A DNA stretch of 64,000 nucleotides. It comes from Flaveria trinervia (lineage: Eukaryota > Streptophyta > Magnoliopsida > Asterales > Asteraceae). Numbering within the stretch: the first letter of the stretch is position 1; every line of letters starts with the position of its first letter. This document shows positions 46,370-56,870 of the stretch, piece by piece. The translations under genes were made by a program, and so were the position numbers. The notes below the pieces were generated by a model. The model was given only the letters and a program-made list of their open reading frames with translations, had not been told where the DNA came from and ran no database searches. Where the stretch lies: contig CM046451.1 of NCBI GenBank assembly GCA_025506515.1, forward strand, positions 73,118,599 through 73,182,598, written 5' to 3'.

Positions 46370-47330
46370 CATTCGCACGACTGGACCGTAAGTATGGAGC
46401 AGTCGTACGATTGAACCATATGTATGAGCCAGTCAACAGAATGGAGCATGAATATGAACCATTCACACGATTGGGGTCCAAGAATGAACTAGTCGCCTGA
46501 ATGGGGTTGACCGAATAAGCTAGTCGCCTTAATGGGGTTGACCGAATGAGTCAGTCACGCGACTCAAACCTAGTCGGCTGACTGAATGTGACCAACTGAA
46601 CCAATCACACGACTGAGATCCAATCGCGCAAATGAAAAAAGAGAATGGATCGGTCGCCCGATTGAAACCAGATTCAGTATAAATAGGGCTAAAGTCGGTA
46701 GCATATGCTCATCACTCCTCATTCGCCCTAAAATCGCCCGATAGTGTTGTTATTCTGCCCGATTTTCTATTGACCTTGCTTGACTACAAATTGCTATATT
46801 CTGACGATTGCCAGTGTTTATACAAGTACAATATGGTGAAATCTACTCAAATGGCAATCGATTTGTACCCTAAATGACTTAATTCAACCCAAAAATAGAA
46901 CCGAGACTTAGTTTGACAAATTAACTAATAAAACTAAGCATTTTGTGACATAGAAAGTTATTAGGTGTTATATCGGTCATTTGCGAGACAAATGAGCCAA
47001 GCCACGACTTCTCACACAAATTTTTGCTAAAAGATTTGAATTTGAATTGATCAGACTGTCTGTCATGCGAATGGACACCCTGATGAACATCAATCGTTCG
47101 ACTGAGCTAGGCGAATGACTCAGTCGGCCGAATGAACGAGGCGTTTGAGCTCAGTCACCCGACTAAACCCAGTCGCAGGCTCATTCGCCCGACTAAACTC
47201 AGTCGCTGGCTCAGTCGCCTGACTGAACCCCGTCGCATGCTAAGTCACCTGTCTGGAGTCAATCGCATACCAAATCAACAGACTAAACTCAATCGTATGA
47301 TCAATCACACGATTGAACCAGACTGATCCC
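46370..47330 (+). repeat. Palindromic word arrays and TATA box (D spacer)
   Basis: Dyad words at 46370-46670, TATAAATA at 46678-46685, then a second dyad array at 47060-47330, 70 bp before the ORF3 ATG. It is the clearest instance of the LTR-like layout; the TATA is perfect here and in C (53889-53882). Confidence 0.65.
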
Positions 47331-47395
47331 AAACAGTTTAAAGTGAAATGGTTTCTGTATATGCTGATATAATATATATGTGTCTTGTGTTACAG
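46826..47395 (+). other. Candidate intron in the ORF3 leader of D
   Basis: Donor ACAA/GTACAATA, acceptor TTGTGTTACAG/ATTC with a T-rich tract and a possible branch site GCTGATA upstream. It is 570 nt long and ends 4 nt before the ORF3 ATG. Confidence 0.45.
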
Positions 47396-48609
47396 ATTCA
47401 TGGCAGATCGGTGGATCATAAACACCCAGCACAATATTTGTGCTCACTTGGATGCTACCACTTGGAATGTTGCCGAGTTTGCTGGTATTATAGCATTCCT
47501 AAAGAGATCGTGGATACAACGAGCGATATCTACACCTTGCACACCCTATAGGTCGATACAGCAGGCCTTCTAGGAAAGTACTTCCGTTGACCAATCGACT
47601 TAGCCGTATAGTATACGTAGCTCCATATTTGGCGAGAAGATTGAGGTCACAGCAGCTGAGGTACACTGTTTTTATTTGGGAGATGATGCTACTTACCCCA
47701 CCAGACTACATCCTCTTACCGTAAGGGAATGGTTTCTTCGGATGAGGTACACTGGAGACATCAACACAGGTGTGCTCAATAAAAACAACCTGTGTCCCCA
47801 TTTCAATTGCCTAGCTCATGTTATACTGAAGTGAATTGCATCAAGAAGGGGTGGATTTGAAGACTTATCAGGTCAAATCCAGAATTCCTACGTGGCACTG
47901 GTGCTGAATCACCCCTTCAGCTTCTCCAACATCATATTCTCATACTTGATCGAGAATCTAGACGCAAAAGGCAAGGAAGGCTTCTGCATGTACACAAGAT
48001 TTCTACAGATGGTTATACATGAGAATCTTCCTTCGCTGCCTAAGGAGAGCCATGATGATGTATCTCTCGAGATCATGGATGACACCACTCTCGGGAGAAT
48101 GAAGGTCTACAGGGGCAAGCAGGTAAAGCCTCCTGTAAAGAGATTATTTGGGCACTTGGCGAGAGAAGACTACGTGGCGCCGGCTAGGCGAAAGTGGCGT
48201 CACGAGGAGAGTGACTCAGATATTGAGGGGATTGCTCTTCCATCCGATGACTCTGATGATGATGAAAGTGGCGATGGTGGAGACTCTAGCCCAACTTCAT
48301 CTAGGGCCACCACTTCACATGTTACACCTCCACCACCCACTCATGGAGATGCCACCACAGCTAGTTTCCATGAGCATTTCTATCCTCCTCATAAGGAACC
48401 GTTGACCAAAACGGTGGGCAGCAGGGTGGTTGCCACCGAACATGGGATAGCGGCGGTTGGAGGATGCCAAGTTACGTCTGGGGAGACTACTAAAGATCCT
48501 ACTTATATCCCAGACCAGCTCCGCATCCCGGGGGGAGCATCCTCCTCGAGGGGTTTATGGAAGAAGAGGATTGCTCAGCCCCAAAGGATGAAGCTGAAAA
48601 GACAGAGGT

Positions 48610-48905
48610 TCACGCTGATTCCCACCTCCACCACCACAGCCACCATATCTACCACCACCACTCACTAACCCACTACCACAGCAACCACCAGCACTACTAC
48701 CACCTCACCCACCACCACTACCACAGCCACTCCACCACCTATCCACACTACTTCCACCACTATTACAGTTTACTTATCACCACCCACATATATACAACCA
48801 CCCATATTCACCACTGCCACCACCACCACCACTACAGTTTACCAATCACCGCCCACATATATACCGCCACCCATATTCACCACTGCCACCACCACCACCA
48901 CTAGC
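48610..48905 (+). repeat. CCACCACTAC-type low-complexity tract in ORF3 of D
   Basis: Imprecise repeats of CCACCAC, CACTACCAC and ATTCACCACTGCC; one 60-bp unit (ATATACCAC..CACCATA-like) is repeated at 48790 and 48850. C has the complementary tract at 52440-52740. It expands and shrinks by slippage, and encodes Thr/Pro or His runs depending on frame. Confidence 0.75.
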
Positions 48906-49446
48906 CACCAAGCCGGTCCCTCATCCCACAACACATTCAATACTGGATCTACTCTACCCTCTAGTGGAGTAGAGGAACAACTGTTAGCACAGAATCATAT
49001 GGTGTTGAAGCTGTTGGCTGCAGATGACGAGAAGACTGCTCAGCTACGACAGCTAATAGAGCAAACTGCTACTCAATCACAACAGATCTCTCAGCAGGCT
49101 TAGGAGATCGCCCAACTCAAGGAGCATAAAGCCAAATGAGCAAAGAAGATTGAAGAGTTGGAGACATCTAATAGGACCATCATGCTCAAACTCAAAGGCA
49201 CAAAGGATGCACCTCTGAAGATACGAGAGGAAGATGGTGATGATGATGATGAAGAGGATGATGAAGAGGATGAGATAGAGGGAGGAGATGATGAGAGTGC
49301 AGGAGATGGAGGAGATGATGAAGAAGGAGGGGATACATCTACATCGGGTGTCACACAAGCAAGAGAGAGGCAGACCAAGAAAAATCAAGATCAAGGTGCC
49401 TCAACATCAGCCTCGACTGTAGAAGAGCATATGATTCATGATCAAA

Positions 49447-49597
49447 GTAATGATTATATGTTTTTGTATTTTGAACATTTATATAATTGAATCATGTATT
49501 AAAAGTTATGAAATGAATGTTTATGCATATATTTGATTATTTAACTGTGTTGATTATCTACTAATGAATGATGTGTTAAATGTTTTAAATCAAGCAG
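49447..49597 (+). other. Candidate coding intron in ORF3 (D)
   Basis: 151 nt, A/T rich, donor CAAA/GTAATG, acceptor TCAAGCAG/ATCC. Joining the sides continues the ORF3 frame into NPPYQRDE. C has a counterpart of 148 nt (51868-51721) with GTAATA and CAAGCAG borders. Confidence 0.5.
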
Positions 49598-50636
49598 ATC
49601 CACCATATCAGCGAGATGAATAAGATGTTGCTCTCCTTCAAGACATCAAGTCTCAACTCACAATGATACTTGATCAACAAGGGATCATCAGGAGGTCTGT
49701 GAGTTAAACTCCTGAGGAAGGAGAAATAATTCACGACCTTACTGATGAGCAACTGGCTAAGATGTTCCGACTGAATCCATATGAGATCGTGAAGGATGCT
49801 CCTACAGTTAACGTGGATAGTGAAGATGAGCTTAACAATGTGGATGAGATTGAGCATAAAGACGTCAGAGCACAACATTATCTAGAGTATGCTGACAACG
49901 AGGGAAATATGGTCCCCAATTTGGGTGACACTCTTGTTAGTGATACATTTGAAACACTGGATAAGATTTAGCAGGAGTCGGAGAAGAATAAGGATCAAGC
50001 CCAAGCCTCGGACGCTGATGTGAACATCAAAATGGCTGAATGGGCGGCATGTTTGCAGAGATCAGAGCCCAACGCAGTACTCCAAAGCCTAGTACCTACA
50101 CCAAGCTTTACAAAGTGAAGAAGCATCTCAAGGTGTCAGGAAAATCATAGTGTGGGCATATTTTGATGATCTAAATGTTTATGCTATCAAGAGAGAGAAG
50201 GGAATCGAGTACTTCAGATTCCCACACAATCTGAAGACTCTACGTGGTTTTGAGCTTAACCAGCTGGCCAAATTGAAGCTGTTATATGCTGACCCTCGAA
50301 AGATGTCAGGCTGGTTCGAAGCAGCTTTGAAGAGAGAGTAACACACCAGGTGGGTCAACTTTAAACCTCAACAACCAATGAGGTATATTAGAAGATCTAA
50401 AGTTGATGCCATTACTGGAAAGCCAAAGATTGTCTTGAAGTGGAGTCCTCCGTGCACAATGTCGAGAATCACTCTAAGGGAAATGCCTCAGGACTTCACT
50501 CCACACTTTAAATGGTGGTACGACGATTAGAGCACAGGTGACGCAGTGATAGTGTTTACAGAGATTGAAATATGGAAACAATCAAGGTGTTTGACCCAAT
50601 GTGGCTCACTAAGTTGTCGGCTAATGATGTTTACAC

Positions 50637-50683
50637 CTTATACAAGTGGCCACTGTTCTATGACGCACAAGACATTGTATAAG
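50637..50683. other. Tail-to-tail junction of D and C
   Basis: CTTATACAA (50637-50645) and TTGTATAAG (50675-50683) are homologous positions of the two ORF3 copies, separated by 29 bp that belong to D only. No LTR, TSD or other mobile sequence lies between. Confidence 0.75.
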
Positions 50684-53198
50684 TGGACATCATCAGTAGA
50701 CAAGTTAGTAAGCCACGTCTTGTCAAATACCTTATTGTTTCCATTTTACCATTTCTGCTCAAGACTATTACGGCCTCTCCTGTTCTCCAATCGTAGTACC
50801 ACCATTTGAAATATAGAGTGAAGTCCTGAGGTATCTTATGTAGTGGGATCTTTGACATTGTACGTGGTGGACACCACTTCAATACGACTTGTGGTTTGCT
50901 AGTTATGGCGTCAACCTCAGATCTTCTGATGTACCTCGTTGGTTGTTGAGGTTTGAAGTTGACCCATCTGGTGTGGTACTCCCTCTTTAGAGCTGCTTCA
51001 AACCAGCCTGACATCTTACGAGGGTCAACATATAGCAATTTCAACTTTGCTAACTGGTTAAGCTCAAAACCTGGAAGAGTCTTCACGTCATGTGGAAACC
51101 TGAAATACTCAATTACCTTCTCACATTTAACGGTGTAAACGTTGATGTTTTTAAAATATGCCCATGCTATGATCTTACCTGCCACCTTTTGATGTTTCTT
51201 GACCTTATACAATTTGGTGTAGACAGTTGATGTTGAAGCGCTGCGTTGGGCTCTTATCTCCCCAGAACATGTTGCCCATTCTGACTGTTTATGTTCACTT
51301 CAGCATCTGTGGCTTGGGCCTTATCTTTATCTTTACCGGACACTTGTTCCATCCTGTCCAGAGTCTCAAAAGTGTCACTGACAAGAGTGTCTTCCAGATT
51401 GGGAATGGCAGTTCCATACTTGTCAGTGTACTGGGGATAGTGTTGAGCAGTGACATCTTCTACCGCAATCTCATCAACATCCTGAAGATCATCGGCACTC
51501 TCTATATTCACAGTAGGGGCATCTTTCACAATGTCTTTAGCATTCAGCTTGGACATTTCGGCTAGTTGCTCATGAGTGAGATTGTGATTGATTTCTCCTT
51601 CTTCAGGAGTATACATCACAGATCTCCTTACAATACCTTGAAGATCAAGTATCAACGTCAGTTGAGTCTTGATAAGTTGAAGTGGAGCAATGTCATATTC
51701 ATCTCGTTAAAAATCTGGATCTGCTTGATTTAAACATTCAACACAGCAATCAATAATTAATAATCAAGACATAACCATTTACATTACATATAATCATTCA
51801 TTACGTAAATCTTATACGTGATCCAAATACAAATGAGTTTAAGTAACAATAAAACATCTAAATATTACTCTTGTCTTGGATCCTGTGTTCTTCTGCCGTT
51901 GGGGTGGATGTCGAGGCACTTGGATCTTGAGTCTTTTTGGTCCGCCTCTCACTAGCTTCCTGTGCACCCGAAGCAGATGAGTCTCCTCCTCCTTCAATGT
52001 CTCCTCCATCCTCATCATCACCTTCATCATCACCTTCATCATCACCATCATCACTCTCATCATCATCACTATCATCACCGTCTCCCTATCTGATCTTTAG
52101 AGGCTCATCCTTTGTGCCCTTGAGTTTGAGCAGGATGGTCCTCTTAGCGTCCTTCAACTCCTCAATCTTCCTACTAGATAACACATTTTGCTCCTTGAGT
52201 TGGGAGAGCTCTTGACTCTGGGAAGCCATTTGTTGAGCCTGCTCTTCATTCTGGTGTGCCTGTTGAGAGATCTGCTGTGATTGTGCAGCAGTAAGCTCCA
52301 CTAACTGTCTGAGTTGAGTAGTCTTCTCGTCATCGGCTGCTAACAGCTTCAGCACCATACGATTTAGTGCTGAAAGCTGTTCCTCTACCCCACTAGGAGG
52401 GAAAGATGATCCTGAGGGAAAGGATGGGGGATCTGATGGTCCTGTCTCGTGGCTAGAGGTGGTGGTGGTGGCAGTGGTGAATATGGGAGGTGGTATGTGT
52501 GTGGGTGGTGATAGGTAAGTAGAAGTGGTGGTGGATGTGATGTGGATTGGTGGTGGAATCACTAGTGGAGGTGTGGTTGTAGTAGTGGAGGGTGGAGGTG
52601 TAGCGGTTAAAGTAGGTGGTATAGTAGTGGTGGTAGTTGTGGTGGTGGTAGTGGTGGCAGAAGTAGTGGTGGTGGTAGTGGTGGCAGAAGTAGTGATGGT
52701 AGTAGTGGTGGCAGAAGTAGTGTGGTGGTAGTGGTAATGAAGTTGAGTCTTCTTTTCTTTTTCTTCATGCCATGGGGCTGAGCCATCCTCTTTTTCCTCG
52801 ATCCAGTCGAGGAGGATGCTCCCCCTAGGGCACGAGTCGGCTGATCGGGAGCATACGTGGGATCGGTATCATCCTCTCCCGATCCACCGGGGCGTTCACC
52901 AACCGCCCTGAGCCCCTGTTCCGTGGCAACGACTTTGCTGCCTAGAGTATGGGTCAATGGCTCCTCATCTGACTCCTCCTCTTCCTCACCAGGTATGAAT
53001 TCCCGGTGGAATCCAGCAGTCTCTGCTACATCTCTAGTAGGGGCAGATGCTAGAGATGCATGGAGTAGAGATGGCTTTATGTATCCTCGATCACTTGAGA
53101 AAAGCGATGATCTCAGCAAACTCGGCACCATTCCGAGTTGTGTGGTCTAAATGAGCACAGATGTTGTGCTTGGTATTGATAGACCATCTAACAACCAT
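50675..53198 (-). pseudogene. ORF3 of C
   Basis: The start is inferred at 53198 (text MVVRWSINTKHNICAHLDHT, in which MADRW became MVVRW). After a stop near residue 36 it jumps by an internal deletion of about 0.8 kb (relative to D) to the acidic segment EEEEESDEEPLTHTLGSKVVA at 53000-52900. The repeat tract, a coiled coil with Gln-rich heptads (52562-52086), the acidic tail, the intron candidate and the C-terminal domain (IEYFRFPHDVKTLPGFELNQ) follow to the junction. The last 500 bp (51212-50658) are the longest open piece. Confidence 0.75.
51721..51868 (-). other. Candidate coding intron in ORF3 (C)
   Basis: 148 nt with GTAATA...CAAGCAG borders on the minus strand, at the position homologous to 49447-49597 in D. 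Because of a 1-nt difference upstream the splice would not restore the frame in this copy. Confidence 0.45.
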
Positions 53199-53202
53199 CG
53201 AT

Positions 53203-53742
53203 CTGTAACACAAGATACGTAAATGTTAGATCCTCACAAACCACAAATTAGTTCTATGTAACTTGATAGAATTCATTCTGATTCATTTATGCGAATGAAT
53301 CATGCGACTGTGTTTAGTCGATTATCCTATCATGCGACTGGACTCTTTCAGTTGAATGAACATGTGACTGAGTTCAATCGGTTGACTGATCTTGTGATTG
53401 GTTCCGTCGGCGGACTGAGCTCATTTGTATGATTCATTCGATCGATTGAGCTATTCGGTCAGCTTAATCGTGCCATTGGAGGTCATCCATACGACCAGTC
53501 GCATGACCTATTGTTCGGTTGACTTAGGTTTGAATCTTGATCAATTCATGAAATTAAAAGTTGTGTATGGATTCCTTAGACTCGCAATCACTTAACTAAT
53601 AACCTAATAACTTTATCTTTAACATTTTACTTGGTTTCAGTAGGTCATTAATCCATTGAGATGTTCGGTTCTTGTTTCATTCACAAATCAGTAATTAGGG
53701 CACCATATCTTCTGATTTCTATGAGATTTCATCACATTATAC
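53203..53742 (-). other. Candidate intron in the ORF3 leader of C
   Basis: Donor ACAG/GTATAATG, acceptor TTGTGTTACAG; 540 nt, as in A. Confidence 0.45.
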
Positions 53743-54190
53743 CTGTATAAATGCGCACACACGTCCAAAGATCAATAGGAATGTATAATCGAGGTCTAAA
53801 GAAATTTGGGTAGCATAACGGTAGGATGTGCGATATAATGGCGGTTGGAAGTGATGAGCTGAATGTGATCGACAGTGGCTCTATTTATACTGAAACTGAG
53901 CTCAATCGGCCGACTGGACTCCTTCGCTCGGTTCATTCGGGCGAATGGAACTCAATCACGTGATTGGCTCAGTTGTGCACTTTCAGTCGGCCGACTGGAG
54001 CTCAGTGGGTCGACTGGAGCTCAGTGGGTCGATTGACTCATCGCACACCCTCATTCGGTCGAATGAGTCATTCTGATAAGAGATTTGGGTGAATGGTCCA
54101 TACTCATGTCTATTCGGTTGTTGAATGCATGAGTATGGTCCATTCATATGATTGGTCCATACTCATGGTCCATTCGTGTGAATGGGTCAG
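53280..54190 (-). repeat. Palindromic word arrays and TATA box (C spacer)
   Basis: Dyad words at 53895-54190 and 53280-53500 with TATAAATA at 53889-53882 between. The layout is as in A and D. Confidence 0.6.
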
Positions 54191-54264
54191 ACTCATGAAT
54201 TTGACTTTAAGACCATTTTACAAATTACACCATTTTAACTTTTGCATAAATGTTATGTGCCCTT

Positions 54265-54398
54265 GATCATCTCAGACATGATCATTTTATCTTGAAAAAC
54301 CTTTGATCACCTAAGACGTGATCCTTTTAAAACATTTTGTCACCTCAAACGTGACGCAATTTTATTTGAATGCACGTGTGGTCACCTCAGTGGTGACC
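54265..54398 (-). repeat. Four 7-nt-loop hairpins (C)
   Basis: 54265-54283 GATCAT/ATGATC, 54305-54323 GATCAC/GTGATC, 54339-54355 GTCAC/GTGAC, 54380-54398 GGTCAC/GTGACC. All four stems are perfect, although three loops have changed from the consensus by one or more bases. Confidence 0.7.
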
Positions 54399-54987
54399 TT
54401 TTGAATGAAAAGGTCCCTTATCAACTTGCATGACATAGTACGATACTACACAAAACTGAAATTTACAGACTATGTACAGAAATAAAAGAAATAATACTAA
54501 AACTTAAAACTAGGACATGTTTTTGTGTTTTTGTGAGGGTTAATTCCTAAGACATAATTCTATGGAATAATTTTTCTGAGAGAGCATCATCAATCATTTA
54601 AACCAAACATGGACTAATTCAAGTTGGAATCATACAGGGTATACAAATCATTCAGTACAAGATATTTAAAAACTTTGATGCTCTATTCTTGTATTTCACC
54701 TGAAGTCAGTTAGCAAGTCTAGGATATCATGCTAGTACTCTCAGGTCCCCACACTGATTTGAACTTTCAAGAATTGTAGCCATAATGATTGTTAGTATAT
54801 TTGACCTCTTAAATTCATACTCAGACTTTCAAGACAGTTTGGTGACAGCTTAAGGTTTGTTTATTTCAACCGACATTTGTGGATCCCACACTTATATGGT
54901 AATCAACATTCCACTGGAGATTTTTGAGCGGTCTAAAGGTAGTGTTCAAGAAGAGACTATTCTTAGAATTTTCAAAGAGAAGCCAAT

Positions 54988-55091
54988 CCTCAGGTCAGTG
55001 CCACTACATAGCAGAGAGGTGGCAAATAACAATGAGTTCTGGAATATATATAGATTATGCTTATCCTCAGGTCAGTGCCACAGCAGAGAGG
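54988..55091 (-). other. Two decayed copies of the 32-nt hairpin (C)
   Basis: 54988-55019 keeps the outer stem CCTC/GAGG and internal loop but its inner stem is damaged (GTGC against ACAT). 55065-55091 has lost 5 nt of the inner loop and stem. This shows what relaxation of the motif looks like. Confidence 0.6.
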
Positions 55092-55644
55092 CACATAACC
55101 CATCTTCTTGTTTGAGTATTTTCATTCTTTTTGCACAGATCTCACCAACAACATAAGTTATCAGTTAGATTATGTTGTTTTAAGTGCTTTTGCTCATGCT
55201 TTGGTCTTACGCACATATTTGTGGTGTTTATTTTGCTCGTCACCCCTAATTGGAACCTTGTTGATTGTGTTAACCAGGGATAAGGTGTTACCCATAGCTA
55301 GTCAAACATTTTAGTTAATCTTAAGATCACCAAAAGGTCTGATCATCTATTGTGTTGAATCTACCGACATATCATCTGTTGTCTAGCAACCTTTAGGTCT
55401 ACTCTCTTTGTCTTACCTTAGTGGTAGCTAGCTTATCTATCATATTTCCTTTTATAATGGTCAGACTACACACACTTATGCATGAGCTTTGCATTTTATT
55501 CAATTTTGATTTTTTTTAAAGTCCCAAATGGTTTGTACCTGTGTACGATCCTCTTCCAAACATCGAATCGATATCACACATACGATCTTATTATTATCAG
55601 CTTGCCTCTCTTTTTCCCTCGTCTTTTTCTTTATATTGCCTAAA

Positions 55645-55658
55645 CCTATTCTCCCCCT
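55645..55658 (-). promoter_or_regulatory. PPT-like purine tract after pol (C)
   Basis: The minus strand AGGGGGAGAATAGG is identical to D's tract, at the same place after the pol stop (55816-55814). Confidence 0.5.
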
Positions 55659-55813
55659 AAAATTATAAAAACACCACGGAGTAGCCTAATAAACCAACTG
55701 ATTAACGTGTTAAACCAATTGGAATTAAACTAATTAAAATCAAACAACGACAAGAGAATAAGATAAAATTAAAATTTTTAAAAAATATAAGAAACTAGAC
55801 ACGACGCATCGGA

Positions 55814-56870
55814 CTATACATGGTCATGTTCGGGAATGAACTCACTTTACATTTTAAGGTTGTTGACCTCTAACAAATATAACAAACGTGGTTTGTCAAA
55901 TGCCTTTGTATAGAGGTTAGCGCGTTGAAAATCCGTATTTATTTTTATCAAATCGATTAAGTTCTATTCAAAGCAATTACGTATAAAGTGATATTTAATA
56001 CTGATGTGTTTGGTCTTAGGATGTTGGACCGGGTTCTTATTGACTGCAATTGCAGCAGAGTTATCAACAAAGATAGCAGTAGAAGAGAAGTTCAAACCGT
56101 AATCCCACAATTGCTGTTGAATCCATATGATTTGAGAATAGCAGCTTGCAGCAGCAACATATTCAGCTTCACAGGTTGAAAATGCAACCGAGGTCAGCTT
56201 CTTACACTGCCAAGTTACTAATCTTCTTCCAAAGAACTGACACCCTACTGATGTAGACTTGTAGTTCATCTTGCAGCTGCCGTAGTCTGAGTCGCTATAT
56301 GCTGTAAGCTCAAAGGCATCATCTCTCGAATCTCAACCGCCGTAATCTTGATGAAGCCCATATAGTGCCTTGTCGAGTTTGTAAACTCTGTCCTGATGAT
56401 ATGGATCCTCAAATCCCTCGGGTTGACTGACATACACTATCTCTCAAATCTCACCATGAAGGAACGCACTTTTCACATCTAGTTGATAAACTTTGATTTT
56501 CATATACGATGCATAGGCAAGGAAGATGCGGATTGCTTCCATCCATGCCACTGGTGCAAACACTTCATTGTAGTCAATACCCTCAACTTGTCGAATACCC
56601 TGAAGAACAAGCCGAGCTTTGTTTCTAATGATCACTCCCTGATCATCTTTCGTGCATTTCAAGACCCATTTGGTACCGATGACTTTTGCACCTTTAGGTC
56701 TATCTACTAGAGACCATACATCTAACTTCTTAAACTGAAGAAGTTCTTCCTGCATGGCACTCATCCAAGCCAGTGCTTCACTTACATACTTTGGCTCAAA
56801 CTGAGACACAAAGCAGCGGTAGGCACCATGATGAATGTATCCCTTTTCCATCACAGAGCATAATCAGCTG
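55814..56870 (-). pseudogene. pol of C: partial RT joined to RNase H
   Basis: RT from 56854 (FEPKYVSEALAWMSAMQEELLQ) through VFAPVAWMEAIRIFLAYAS and YQLDVKSAFLHGE to about 56345 (DKALYGLHQ equivalent). There the sequence jumps to the start of RNase H (AYSDSD, 56310), deleting about 550 bp that include YVDD. RNase H continues through STCEAEY and FVDNSAA to a shifted end with TAG at 55816-55814. Confidence 0.85.

Larger units (their letters stand above)
40217..50674 (+). mobile_element. Element D: family-1 copia, plus strand, lacking both ends
   Basis: Begins in mid gag (coiled-coil linker) and continues with protease, integrase, RT, RNase H (stop 44756-44758), spacer and ORF3 to 50674. The 5' LTR and half of gag are missing, replaced by I. 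The 3' LTR is missing, replaced by the tail of C in opposite orientation. All coding parts are broken. Confidence 0.85.
47400..50674 (+). pseudogene. ORF3 of D
   Basis: The start at 47400 opens MADRWIINTQHNICAHLD. After a stop at 47571 it continues with frame changes (PYRSIQQAF; 47892-48668). A central domain (HPFSFSNIIFSYLIENLDAKG, CMYTRFLQMVI) corresponds to E's FMFPRFLQ block. A low-complexity Thr/His/Pro tract (48610-48900), an acidic tract (about 49220-49330), and a C-terminal domain (VYAIKREKGIEYFRFPH, LNQLAKLKLLYADPRKMSGWFEAALKRE) follow. The last recognisable codons reach the C junction at about 50674. A candidate AT-rich intron (49447-49597) joins its sides in frame. Function unknown. 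Confidence 0.75.

Noticed and set aside
48557..48904. A His-rich protein (runs of HHH and YHH)
   Set aside because: It is an alternative frame of the ORF3 repeat tract; homologous C text favours the Thr/Pro frame.
50637..50683. Assembly artefact causing a false palindrome
   Set aside because: The two arms differ by many substitutions, indels and private deletions, which a mirrored misassembly would not give; still worth confirming by long reads.
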